NCBI GenBank assembly: GCA_963833195.1 | Contig: CAWHXF010000028.1 | Span: 1,426,001-1,490,000, forward strand | Length of the DNA: 64,000 bases | Direction of reading: 5' to 3' | Origin: Granulosicoccus sp963833195 | Lineage (GTDB): Bacteria; Pseudomonadota; Gammaproteobacteria; Granulosicoccales; Granulosicoccaceae | Shown: positions 9,086 to 16,885 of the stretch, one piece after another | How the letters are laid out: each line of letters begins with the position of its first letter | Position numbering within the stretch: the first letter of the stretch is position 1 | The notes under the pieces: generated by a model | What the model was told of the DNA's origin: nothing | Seen by the model: the letters and a program-made list of their open reading frames with translations, nothing else | Database searches by the model: none | Translations under genes and position numbers: made by a program

Positions 9086-10504
9086 ATGCATCTTAGGAAT
9101 ATTCGCAAGAGCCTGAACATGGGGCTCTCGCTGGTCGTGCTCGCCGTCATCGTGCCGAACCTCGCGATGCATCTCGTGGCCTGGCAGGGTGGCGTGAAGC
9201 GGCCCCTGATGGTGATCGATTACGCGCTGTTCGCGCTGCTGCTGCAGGCGGGAGCCGCCGTCGGGCTCAGGAAGGTCTTCTGGCCGGTGGCCTTCGGCCT
9301 GTTTCTGCTGCTTTCGGCGTCGGAGACCATCCAGTACGTCGGCAACGTGTTCCTGTTCGACGCCCGGCAGATCCTGGAGTACCTCGATTTCGTCGACCAG
9401 TGGCCGATCGCGCTCGTGCTCGCCGGCGCGGCGGTGTTCGCCGCCTACGTCGTCGCGATCTGCACGTTGTCCGCGCGGGCCACTCGCGCGGGCGTGCGAG
9501 ACCGCGGCGCCTTCAGCATCGCGGGCGTCTGCGCCGTCATGGTGCTGCCCGTCGCCCTGCTGGTCGGGGAACGCGGCCTGGACTTCCTCGGACGACCGAA
9601 CCTGGCCTCCGTGCAGCTCAAGGCGATCCGGATCGCGGTGCGCCGCGCCATGCTGCCCGCGACGGTGACGGCCTTCGGCGAGCCCACCCTGTCGACGACG
9701 CTGCTGTCCGCGCCCGACCTGCCGCCCAGGATCCTCTCGGTCGGGTTCGAGTCCCTGGGCTACATGGACGATGTCCACGAAGCCAACCTGTCGCTGATCA
9801 TGCAGCGGTTCGAGTCCCGTCTGGCGACGCTCTACACGGTCGAGGTCGGCAGCAGGCGGTTCGCGGGATCGACGATGCCCGGGGAGATACGCGAGCTGTG
9901 CGGCCTGCAGCTCGACGGCATGGCCACGCCCGAGCTCATGAGCGCGAACCGTGCCGCGTGCGTCCCCGAGGCGCTGCGCCTGCGCGGCTACCACACGGTG
10001 GCCACGCACGGCTTCGCGGGGGAGTTCTACCGGCGCGACGCGATCTACCCGGCCATGGGCTTCGAGGAGACGTACTTCCGGGACGACCTGGTCGAGCTCC
10101 CGCGCGACGATGCCCTGGGAATGGGGGACTACTGCGACCGGCTGCAGTACTTCGTGGGAACGTGCGACGGGGCGGCGTTGTTGCACACCCTCGGCATCAT
10201 GGCGGCTCATGAGCGATCCTTCGGTCATGTCATGACCAAGGACCTGCACTTTCCCTTCCCCGAGTTCACCAACGAGCGCATCGCGTGCGATGCGGACGGG
10301 CGCGACGAGGTGGAGGACTTCTGCGCGTACGTCCGGTTCGCCGAGTTGCTGTTCGACGACCTGGCGACCGCGATCCTGGCCGCACCGGAGCGGCCGGACA
10401 TGATCGTGGTGTTCGGCGACCACCGGCCGCACACGGAGGACCGGAAGCTGCGCGAGATGTTCTCCGCGACACGGGTGCCCGTCATCACGCTGCGTCGTCG
10501 CTAG
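9086..10504 (+). CDS. LTA-synthase-like membrane sulfatase-fold enzyme, 472 aa
   Basis: An inner-membrane protein with four or five N-terminal helices and an extracytoplasmic alkaline-phosphatase/sulfatase-superfamily domain, the architecture of phosphoethanolamine and phosphoglycerol transferases. The probable nucleophile is the Thr of GSTMPGEIREL (about residue 261), and the metal-binding GDH of VVFGDHRPH is near residue 444. Relatives are found at 10797 and 28818 in this window. The stop codon TAG is supplied by the CTAG at the edge of a MITE-like element, so the original C-terminus may have been replaced on insertion. ATG 9086 has no clear Shine-Dalgarno; ATG 9119 is an alternative. Substrate is unknown; a lipid or polysaccharide modification is likely from context. 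Confidence 0.8.
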   Translation: MHLRNIRKSLNMGLSLVVLAVIVPNLAMHLVAWQGGVKRPLMVIDYALFALLLQAGAAVGLRKVFWPVAFGLFLLLSASETIQYVGNVFLFDARQILEYLDFVDQWPIALVLAGAAVFAAYVVAICTLSARATRAGVRDRGAFSIAGVCAVMVLPVALLVGERGLDFLGRPNLASVQLKAIRIAVRRAMLPATVTAFGEPTLSTTLLSAPDLPPRILSVGFESLGYMDDVHEANLSLIMQRFESRLATLYTVEVGSRRFAGSTMPGEIRELCGLQLDGMATPELMSANRAACVPEALRLRGYHTVATHGFAGEFYRRDAIYPAMGFEETYFRDDLVELPRDDALGMGDYCDRLQYFVGTCDGAALLHTLGIMAAHERSFGHVMTKDLHFPFPEFTNERIACDADGRDEVEDFCAYVRFAELLFDDLATAILAAPERPDMIVVFGDHRPHTEDRKLREMFSATRVPVITLRRR

Positions 10505-10770
10505 TGGTCTGTCTCGGAGATAGTGTGGGGCTCAGAGCCTTCGTGCGCCTTCCCGGCAAGGCGCATCGACGAAGGCGCACCGGGGTGCGACGAGGAGGTG
10601 CAACGCAGTCCGGGGAGGCGCACGAAGGCTCCCTCCGGGCGAGCCTGAGAGCCGCGGCGGACCGCGTTGGGCCCGCTCGGAGTAGCCCCGCTACGCCTTC
10701 GCGAACCCGCCTTGCCGCCACGGCTCTCAGGCTCGCTGAGCCCCACACTATCTCCGAGACAGACCACTAG
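10501..10770. mobile_element. MITE-like element, 270 bp, perfect 35-bp terminal inverted repeats
   Basis: The two ends (10501-10535 and 10736-10770) are exact inverted copies of each other over 35 bp, beginning CTAGTGGTCTGTCTCGGAGA. Two further perfect inverted repeats lie nested inside: 10536-10550 with 10616-10630 (15 bp) and 10640-10654 with 10721-10735 (15 bp), so the whole unit can fold into a branched hairpin. It encodes no transposase. CTAG at both ends fits a YTAR or TA-centred target duplication as made by IS5- or IS630-family elements, which would supply transposase in trans. The insertion lies at the very end of the first sulfatase-fold gene and 26 bp before the second. Confidence 0.85.
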
Positions 10771-10796
10771 AGCCTCGCGAGCCGAGGAGGACCCTC

Positions 10797-12287
10797 ATGC
10801 CGCACACATCCGTACCGGTACCCCGTTCGAGCCGTGGGCATCGCGAGGAGCCGCTTCGCACGGCCCTGACGATCCTCCTGATCGCCTTGCTGCCGAGCCT
10901 CCTGCTGACGGTGCTCGGAGAGTGGTTGTTCATGAACCGCCCGCTCGTGGTGTACGAGTACTTCGCGGTCGCGCTCGCCGTCCCCGTGCTGCCGACGGCG
11001 GTCGCCGCCGTGCTGTTCGCGGCGGTGCTGGCGGCGGACCTCCTCGTGGCGCTCTCGCCCGGATTCCATTTCAGCGCCGCGGCCCTGATCGAGTCGCTGG
11101 CGGGCGTCGCGTTCCTCGACGAGGGCGCCCTGCTGCGCATGCTGCTGCCCGCGGTGGCGGCGGTGTTCCTCACGGCCGGCGCGCTCGCCTTCATCGGCGG
11201 GCGCCTGTCGTTCACCGTGCGGTCGGCGCTGGCCAGCCTCGTGCTGTGCGTCCTGGCGACGACGGCCCTGCACGCGGCCGACTCGGCCATGTCGCCGACC
11301 AACAAGCGTCGATCCGAGCAGGCGCCACTCGACCTGAACGTCGCCGGTGCGCTCTACAAGTCGGTACGCAAGAGCGTCCGGGCGAGCCGCAGGTCGGACG
11401 AGATCGACGGGGCGACGGGGCGAACGATCGCATCGGCGAGCCAGCCGCTGTTCGACCGGCTCGGCGAAGCCGTGCCCCGAGCCGACGACCTCTTCCTTAT
11501 CGTCGTCGAGTCGCTGTCGCTCTACCGCGAGGCGGCGGCCAACGCGTTGCAGGCCGCGCCGTTGCTCGAGCATCCCGACGTGCTGAAGCGGTTCTCCGTC
11601 CGCACCGGCTCGGTGCCCTTCAACGGTCCGACCGTGTCCGGCGAGCTCCGGGAGCTCTGCCGGACCGAGTTCCTGCTCGCGGTGCCGCTGCCGGAGGACG
11701 TTCCCGCGGAGCGTTGTCTGCCGACGCTGCTGGCGGGAGCCGGCTACGAGGCGGTGGCGGTGAACGGGTACTACCCCAGCTTCTTCAACACGTCCGCCAT
11801 GTACCGCGCCGCGGGATTCGAGGAAGCGTACTTCGCCGGCTCGGTCGCCGCCGGTGCCGGGAGGGGCAGGAAGTGCGGCAGCACCTTCCGCGGCGCGTGC
11901 GACAACGATGCCGCGCGATTCCTCGCCGACCTCGTCGCGTCCCGCTCCGCCCCCGGGCGCCGGAACTTCTACTACTGGATGACGCTGAACGGTCACGTGC
12001 CGGTGTCGGTGCCGCGCTCCTACGACGGGTACATCGACTGCGCGGCATCCCGCACCACGGCCGAGCACGATGGGCTCTGCGCGTCGGTCGAGACGAACTC
12101 CGTCGTGATGCACGAGATCGCGACGACGCTGGTAGAAGCGATCGATCCGGACCGACGGACCACGATCGTCGTGGTCGGGGACCACGCCGCTCCCTTCCTG
12201 GACCGCGAGCTGCGAGCGGCGCTGGACGACGGACGGGTTCCCTGGTACGTGCTCGAATCGCGCACGACGGTCGCCGACGGGCCGTGA
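10797..12287 (+). CDS. LTA-synthase-like membrane sulfatase-fold enzyme, 496 aa
   Basis: Second member of the same superfamily as the gene at 9086. It has about five N-terminal membrane segments, then an extracytoplasmic domain with the candidate nucleophile Thr in GPTVSGELREL (about residue 278) and metal-binding VVVGDHAAPF (about residue 461). Several cysteines (RTEFLL-ERCLPT, KCGSTFRGACDN) may form periplasmic disulfides. The start has a GAGGAGG Shine-Dalgarno 6-8 nt upstream. The last bases overlap the next gene start (GTGA), so this gene and the VanZ-like gene are coupled. The role is probably transfer of a phospho-substituent onto a surface glycan or lipid; donor and acceptor are unknown. 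Confidence 0.83.
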   Translation: MPHTSVPVPRSSRGHREEPLRTALTILLIALLPSLLLTVLGEWLFMNRPLVVYEYFAVALAVPVLPTAVAAVLFAAVLAADLLVALSPGFHFSAAALIESLAGVAFLDEGALLRMLLPAVAAVFLTAGALAFIGGRLSFTVRSALASLVLCVLATTALHAADSAMSPTNKRRSEQAPLDLNVAGALYKSVRKSVRASRRSDEIDGATGRTIASASQPLFDRLGEAVPRADDLFLIVVESLSLYREAAANALQAAPLLEHPDVLKRFSVRTGSVPFNGPTVSGELRELCRTEFLLAVPLPEDVPAERCLPTLLAGAGYEAVAVNGYYPSFFNTSAMYRAAGFEEAYFAGSVAAGAGRGRKCGSTFRGACDNDAARFLADLVASRSAPGRRNFYYWMTLNGHVPVSVPRSYDGYIDCAASRTTAEHDGLCASVETNSVVMHEIATTLVEAIDPDRRTTIVVVGDHAAPFLDRELRAALDDGRVPWYVLESRTTVADGP

Positions 12288-13312
12288 CGGCGCACGCTCA
12301 CGTCCCGACCGCCCCTTCACCGCGTCGCTCGCCGCGTCCGGCGCGCGGCGGCCGGTACGCGCGGCTCGCCCTCGTCGCGGGCACCGGTGCGCTGCTCGCG
12401 GGCGGACTGCTGCCCTGGTCGCCCGGCTCGACGCTCGGCGCGCACGTGCAGGACGCCTCGCATCCGATCGGCTTCGCCGCGGTCGCGTTCGCGCTGACAC
12501 TCGCGTCGGCGGGCGCACGGCCGCTGGTCATGGCCTTCGCGACCGGTATCGGACTGCTCGCGCTCGGTGTCGGCATCGAGCTCGTGCAGGAGAGCGTCGG
12601 CCGTACCGCCAGCATCGACGACGTCGCGGGCGACGCGGCGGGCATCGTCGCCGGAGCGCTCGCGGCCGTGGCCGTGCGATCGACCTCCCGAGCCGTCACC
12701 GCCGTCGCGCTCGGGACGGGCATCGCCGCGCTCGGTGCCGGACTCGCCCCGCACGCGCCCTTCCTCGTCGCTGCCGCCACGCGCCCGTCGTGGCCCGTGC
12801 TCGAGGACTTCTCCGGACCGTTCGCGCTGGAGCGGGTCCGGGGGCTCGCCGCGGACTCCCGGCGCATCGTGCGAACGGCCGGCTCGAAGGTGCTGGAGCT
12901 GCGCTTCGGCGGCGGGCCATGGTCCGGAGTGCTCTTTCCCGATCCGGCGCCCGACTGGCGCGACGCCTCGGCCCTGGCGCTCGTGCTGGACAATCCCGGC
13001 ACCGACCCGATGACGCTGCTGCTGCGCGTGCACGACGCGGACCGCGACGGGCGGGACGGCAACCGCTTCCGCCGGTTCCTGGTCGTGCCGCCGGGCACGA
13101 CGCGCTTCGAGATCTCGCTGCGGGAGATCGGCACGGCGGGCCCGGCCGTGCCGGACGGACGCGTATCGCTCGACCGGATCGATCGCGTCGTCCTGTCCGG
13201 TGATGCGGAGCTTGCCGGACGGTCGATCCGCGTGGTCGAGCTGTCGCTGGTGCCCGCACGGCGGCAACCGCATCGCTCGACCGCGGAGGCTCCCTCGACC
13301 GGGGGCGGATAG
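12284..13312 (+). CDS. VanZ-like membrane protein with C-terminal beta-sandwich domain, 342 aa
   Basis: The N-terminal half has four to five hydrophobic segments with the VanZ-type pattern: a conserved HPIGF(A) near the second helix, GIELVQESVGRTASIDDVAGD near the third, and a final helix. In VanZ relatives the E and the R-x-x-S-x-D-D cluster are conserved. The C-terminal half (about residues 170-330) is a soluble beta-rich domain (LEDFSGPFALERVRG ... LVLDNPGTDPMTLLLRVHD ... RFEISLREIG) resembling a carbohydrate-binding jelly roll. GTG 12284 overlaps the upstream TGA, showing coupled translation. Function is not known; the glycan-like domain and the setting suggest an envelope polysaccharide role. 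Confidence 0.75.
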   Translation: MTAHAHVPTAPSPRRSPRPARGGRYARLALVAGTGALLAGGLLPWSPGSTLGAHVQDASHPIGFAAVAFALTLASAGARPLVMAFATGIGLLALGVGIELVQESVGRTASIDDVAGDAAGIVAGALAAVAVRSTSRAVTAVALGTGIAALGAGLAPHAPFLVAAATRPSWPVLEDFSGPFALERVRGLAADSRRIVRTAGSKVLELRFGGGPWSGVLFPDPAPDWRDASALALVLDNPGTDPMTLLLRVHDADRDGRDGNRFRRFLVVPPGTTRFEISLREIGTAGPAVPDGRVSLDRIDRVVLSGDAELAGRSIRVVELSLVPARRQPHRSTAEAPSTGGG

Positions 13313-13355
13313 ACTCGTCGATTCACAGGGAGCCACGAAACGAATGGAGCTACCG

Positions 13356-14108
13356 ATGGACATCGATCGTCGGAAAGGCCGGGACCGGGAGGACGGCCGC
13401 AACGCGGAGGTCGCAATGTCGGTGCGGTCCTTCACGCGGTACCAGTACGGCGCGGTCGCGTGCCTGACGCTGCTGGGCACCGTTCACTATCTCGTCGAGG
13501 CCGGCGGCGGCGGCGGCGCATTGCCCGAGATTCTCGAGCTCTTCGATCCGGGCAAGGAGTCCAGCGTGACGACCTATTTCTCGGTCATCAACCTGCTGGT
13601 CGCCGCCGCGCTGCTGTTCGTCATCCATCGGGACGCGCGAGCTCGGGCGAAGCCCATGCCGTGGCACTGGCTGGCGCTGAGCCTGGTGTTCGTCTACCTG
13701 TCCCTCGACGAGGGCGCGGCCATACACGAGAGGGCCGGTGGCAGGTTCTACGAGGCGGTCGGACTGGCCCTGCCCCTGATCCAGACCCATCGATGGCTCA
13801 TCGCCGGCGTCCTGTTCACCGTCGTGATCGGCGCCTTCTTCACCCCGTTCCTGCTGCGCCTGGACGCGCCGACCCGGCTGCGCTTCGTTCTCGCCGGCGG
13901 GATCTTCGTCGCCGGCGCGCTCGGGATCGAGTTCATCGGGGCGATCATGATCAACCAGGGCGGGTTCGAGAAGGTGGACCTGGCCTACAAGCTGCGCCGG
14001 ATAGGCGAAGAAGGCTGCGAGCTCCTCGGCATCGCGCTGTTCAACTGCGCCCTGTTCGCGCGGTTCCATCGAGAGGGCATCGTGTTCGAGCTGAGCAGCA
14101 AGCGCTGA
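13356..14108 (+). CDS. Multi-helix membrane protein of unknown function, 250 aa (paralogue of the gene at 14194)
   Basis: Six or seven hydrophobic segments. Key polar features inside or near membrane helices are VYLSLDEGAAIHER (acidic and His) and ALGIEFIGAIM, followed by a cytoplasmic-looking LRRIGEEGCELLG helix and a final helix. The same landmarks recur in the convergent gene at 14194-14862, so the two are paralogues. The start is uncertain: ATG 13356 has GGAG 6 nt upstream, while ATG 13416 has GGAGG 5 nt upstream and begins 10 residues before the first helix. ATG 13344 is also open. The gene follows the VanZ-like gene by 43 bp. I do not recognise the family by name. Confidence 0.7.
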   Translation: MDIDRRKGRDREDGRNAEVAMSVRSFTRYQYGAVACLTLLGTVHYLVEAGGGGGALPEILELFDPGKESSVTTYFSVINLLVAAALLFVIHRDARARAKPMPWHWLALSLVFVYLSLDEGAAIHERAGGRFYEAVGLALPLIQTHRWLIAGVLFTVVIGAFFTPFLLRLDAPTRLRFVLAGGIFVAGALGIEFIGAIMINQGGFEKVDLAYKLRRIGEEGCELLGIALFNCALFARFHREGIVFELSSKR

Positions 14109-14193
14109 GCGGTGAGCACGCCCGGGGCGATGCCACGGACGGGGACACCGCGGTCGTCCTCGGGCCGCAGCGGAGCCGGCGTCGAGGAACGTG

Positions 14194-14862
14194 TCAGGCG
14201 GCGGCGCGCGCGGCCGCGCCGCAGCGGGCCACGTGCAGGAGCAACGCGCGGATGAACAGGATCAGCCCGATGAACTCCAGGCTTTCCTCGACCGTGATCA
14301 GGATCCGGTAGTAGATGTGCAGGTTGTCGTACCCCATGCCCTTGAGCGCGACGCCGACCAGCTCCATGCCCACCGCGCCGGTGACGTACACCGTGCCGGC
14401 CACGATGAACGATGCCGCGAGCTTGCGCGGCAGCGACGCCACGAACGGCAGGAACACCGCGCCGAGGACGACGAGCAGGATGACGTAGTACCCGACCCAT
14501 CCGCCCGCGACGCCTTCCTCGATGCGGTCGTGGACGCGCAGCGACTCGTCCACGGCCAGGAAGAGGAACACCAGCGCGAGGCCTCGCCAGTGATGTCGGA
14601 ACCGGTGCCCGGAGGCCGCCCGGTCACCGCCCACCCTCCACAGGAGGTAGCTGCAGATCAGCAGCTCCACGGTCGCGAACAACGTCGGCAGGTTGTGCTC
14701 GTTGTTGAAGTCGATCGGCTTGATGACGACGCCGTAGAAGTACGTGCTGACGACCGAGACCGCGTGCAACGCGAGCAGTGCCACGAACGTGAGCGTCAGC
14801 ATGCGCACGACGCGCTCGGGTGGGGAGCCGATCAGCACGTCCTGGATGAGGGTCCTGCGCAT
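14194..14862 (-). CDS. Multi-helix membrane protein of unknown function, 222 aa (paralogue of the gene at 13356)
   Basis: Six or seven predicted membrane helices. It shares with its neighbour the pattern LVFLFLAVDESLRVHDR (against LVFVYLSLDEGAAIHER) and AVGMELVGVAL (against ALGIEFIGAIM), plus a following VEESLEFIGL segment where the paralogue has GEEGCELLGI. The shared acidic/His cluster in a helix suggests a conserved polar site rather than simple structural similarity. It converges on its paralogue with 85 bp between them, in which I see no clear terminator. The ATG at 14862 is the first good start. Biochemical role unknown. Confidence 0.72.
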   Translation of the reverse strand: MRRTLIQDVLIGSPPERVVRMLTLTFVALLALHAVSVVSTYFYGVVIKPIDFNNEHNLPTLFATVELLICSYLLWRVGGDRAASGHRFRHHWRGLALVFLFLAVDESLRVHDRIEEGVAGGWVGYYVILLVVLGAVFLPFVASLPRKLAASFIVAGTVYVTGAVGMELVGVALKGMGYDNLHIYYRILITVEESLEFIGLILFIRALLLHVARCGAAARAAA

Positions 14863-14961
14863 GCGGTGTCGGCCTCCTTGTCCGGATGGGCGTCGCGGGC
14901 GGATATCCGGAGGCTACAGCAGCGATACGCGTCCTGGACCGGATCGAGCGCGTCATCGACG

Positions 14962-15342
14962 TCAACCGTGCGCGCTCTCGCGGGCCACGCCGCCCTCGCA
15001 GGCGACCGACGCCGCGTTGCGCCGCCGGGTCCCGATGTCCGGCACCACGCGTGCCTCCAGCTCCAGTCGCGCCCGCCGCTCTCGCCGGGCGATCTTGATC
15101 GCCATGCGTCTCCGGGTCATGGCGCGACGCGCGAGCTCGAGCGCCCGGGCGGCCACGACGCGCGTGCGCTCGTGGGCTTCCCGCTCGACATCGAGCATGG
15201 CGCGCTGGGCGATCACGACCCTGCGCAGGACGGCGACCTCCCTGGTCGGTGCCGAGAACCGACCGCGCGGCGTCGTCGCGGCGGCATGCGGGACCGAGCG
15301 AGCGCCGTCACACGTTCCGCGGGAGTCGTGCGGCGGAGGCAC
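14962..15342 (-). CDS. Small basic coiled-helix protein carrying the polymerase-tail module, 126 aa
   Basis: Residues 24-99 align without gaps to residues 488-563 of the polymerase-like protein (52 of 76 identical by my hand count), and the DNA segments 15046-15273 and 7116-7343 are clearly related too. The module is rich in Arg, Ala, Glu and His (QRAMLDVEREAHERTR, then MAIKIARRERRARLEL) and is predicted to be a long amphipathic helix, possibly nucleic-acid or lipid-headgroup binding. The start is a GTG at 15342, 35 nt inside the upstream gene and in another frame. It could be a separate coupled gene, or the severed tail of the upstream membrane protein after a frameshift. Function unknown. 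Confidence 0.55.
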   Translation of the reverse strand: MPPPHDSRGTCDGARSVPHAAATTPRGRFSAPTREVAVLRRVVIAQRAMLDVEREAHERTRVVAARALELARRAMTRRRMAIKIARRERRARLELEARVVPDIGTRRRNAASVACEGGVARESAHG

Positions 15343-15811
15343 GCTCCCTCGCCGGCCTCGCGGTCCTGGCGGGCCTTCCGGGGGTCACGAGCCTCACGGT
15401 CGACGGGGCCGCCGGGGCGCCGTCCACGCGCGCCGCCCCGGCGGCCGACGACCTGCGCTCGTTCACGTCGATCACGAGCTCGCGCGCGATGGTGAACAGG
15501 AACCAGGGCAGCAACAACGCCGCGGTCGCCAGGCCCGATTCGATCACGTCGCCAGCGAGGCTGCGTACCGGCGGGGGCAACGTGACGATCCAGGACAGCG
15601 CGACGACGAGCGCGCAACGCCGTCCGAGCCGGTACACGTTCCGGCGGGAACGCCGGGACGATCTGGCGAACGGCGACGCCTCGCGCGCGATGGCGAGCCA
15701 GACGAGGTAGCCGAGCCCGACCATGACCGCGACCGTCCACGGATTCGCCCAGACCGTCATGACGTTCCACTGAAGCCCGACCGCCGAACCGTTCCAGGAG
15801 AGATTGCCCAT
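15308..15811 (-). CDS. Small membrane protein of unknown function, 167 aa
   Basis: Three hydrophobic segments: about residues 24-44, 68-85 and 92-112. A basic loop (ARSSRRSRRNVYRLGRR) lies between the first two. After the third helix comes an Ala/Pro/Arg-rich stretch that ends at the stop. The organisation of membrane part, Ala/Pro linker and then the basic tail module in the overlapping downstream frame repeats that of the polymerase-like protein. ATG 15811 has no obvious Shine-Dalgarno; an internal ATG at 15760 is possible. It is divergent from the LysR gene with about 100 bp between. I do not recognise a family. Confidence 0.55.
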   Translation of the reverse strand: MGNLSWNGSAVGLQWNVMTVWANPWTVAVMVGLGYLVWLAIAREASPFARSSRRSRRNVYRLGRRCALVVALSWIVTLPPPVRSLAGDVIESGLATAALLLPWFLFTIARELVIDVNERRSSAAGAARVDGAPAAPSTVRLVTPGRPARTARPARERASAARLPRNV

Positions 15812-15912
15812 GGACGCATGCTACGAGACGGCCACGGGCTCGGCGTGCGCCGCTCGCGGACGGGCAGCGGCGTGCCGCCGTCGATCGTCCGGCGGATCTG
15901 TACGATCGACCC

Positions 15913-16797
15913 ATGCCCTCTCGCCTGCCGCCGCTCGACAGCCTGCGCGCCTTCGAGGCGGCGGCGCGGCACCTGAGCTTTCGCGCCGCGGCCGACGAGC
16001 TGCACCTGAGCAAGGGCGCGATCAGCTACCGGATCCGCACCCTCGAGGAAGCGCTCGGCACGGCGCTGTTCCGCCGCACGGCGCGCAGCGTGCTGCTGAC
16101 GCCGGCGGGAGGGCGGTTGCTCGACGCCACGCGCGAGAGCTTCCGGCTCCTGGAGGCCGCCGTGACCGACATACGCCCGTCCGACGCCGCACCGGTGCGC
16201 ATCGCGTGCACCACCTACGTCGCCGCCCGCTGGCTGTCCCCGCGACTCGCCGCGTTCGGCCAGCGCCATCCGACGATCCGCACGCATCTGAGCCACGCGC
16301 TCGGCGTCGGGGCGGCGTGGCCGGAAGGCGCCGACATCGCCGTGATGTGGACGCGTCTCGGCCACCGCCCGCCCGATGCACCGGGTCGGTGCGTGCGCGA
16401 GATCCCGATGGCGCTGTACCCGGTCGGAAGCCCGGAGCTGCTGCGCGGTCGGTGCCTGCCGCTCGCACCCGCCGCGCTCGTGGAATTCGCGCTGCTGCAC
16501 GAGGAACGCGAGCCGGATCTGTGGCAGGCGTGGGCCGCGCTCGCCGGCGCCGCGCGTCCGGAACGCGATCGCGTCATCGCCGACGCGAACGTGCGCACGC
16601 AGGCCGCCATCGATGCGCAGGGCCTCACGCTCGCGGACGAGCTGATGCGGGCGGAGCTCGACGCCGGCACGCTCGTCGCACCGTTCGAGACGCGGCTGGA
16701 CGGCTACGGCTACGCGGTGTTCGCTGGCGAGCGCGCTTCGCGTCACGCGCCGACGAGGCAACTGCTCGACTGGCTGGTGGACGGCGATCCACGCTGA
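15913..16797 (+). CDS. LysR-family transcriptional regulator (GcvA-like), 294 aa
   Basis: The N-terminal winged helix-turn-helix is clear: LRAFEAAARHLSFRAAADEL, then HLSKGAISYRIRTLEEALG, then LFRRTARSVLLTPAG. The C-terminal effector domain (about residues 90-290) begins VRIACTTYVAARWLSPRLAAF and ends with the LLDWL segment, as in GcvA/AmpR-type members. It lies directly upstream of, and on the same strand as, the betaine-type ABC operon, and divergent from the small membrane protein gene. Control of the ABC operon is an inference from position. The length is standard for the family and no residue in the HTH looks abnormal. Confidence 0.92.
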   Translation: MPSRLPPLDSLRAFEAAARHLSFRAAADELHLSKGAISYRIRTLEEALGTALFRRTARSVLLTPAGGRLLDATRESFRLLEAAVTDIRPSDAAPVRIACTTYVAARWLSPRLAAFGQRHPTIRTHLSHALGVGAAWPEGADIAVMWTRLGHRPPDAPGRCVREIPMALYPVGSPELLRGRCLPLAPAALVEFALLHEEREPDLWQAWAALAGAARPERDRVIADANVRTQAAIDAQGLTLADELMRAELDAGTLVAPFETRLDGYGYAVFAGERASRHAPTRQLLDWLVDGDPR

Positions 16798-16885
16798 TGT
16801 CCGCTCGAGCCCGGGCGCGCGAGGTACGCCGCGGACCGCTCTGATATGCTGATTCGCAAGCCCGAGCGGATGCACGGCATCCGCG

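Noticed and set aside
10501..10767. 88-codon open frame inside the MITE-like element
   Set aside because: It reads through both terminal repeats and has no protein-like features; it is a by-product of the palindromic DNA.
16842..16850. Extended -10 promoter (TGATATGCT) for the betaine operon
   Set aside because: No recognisable -35 at the right distance, and the region lies next to a suspected deletion; kept only as a remark in the gene entry.
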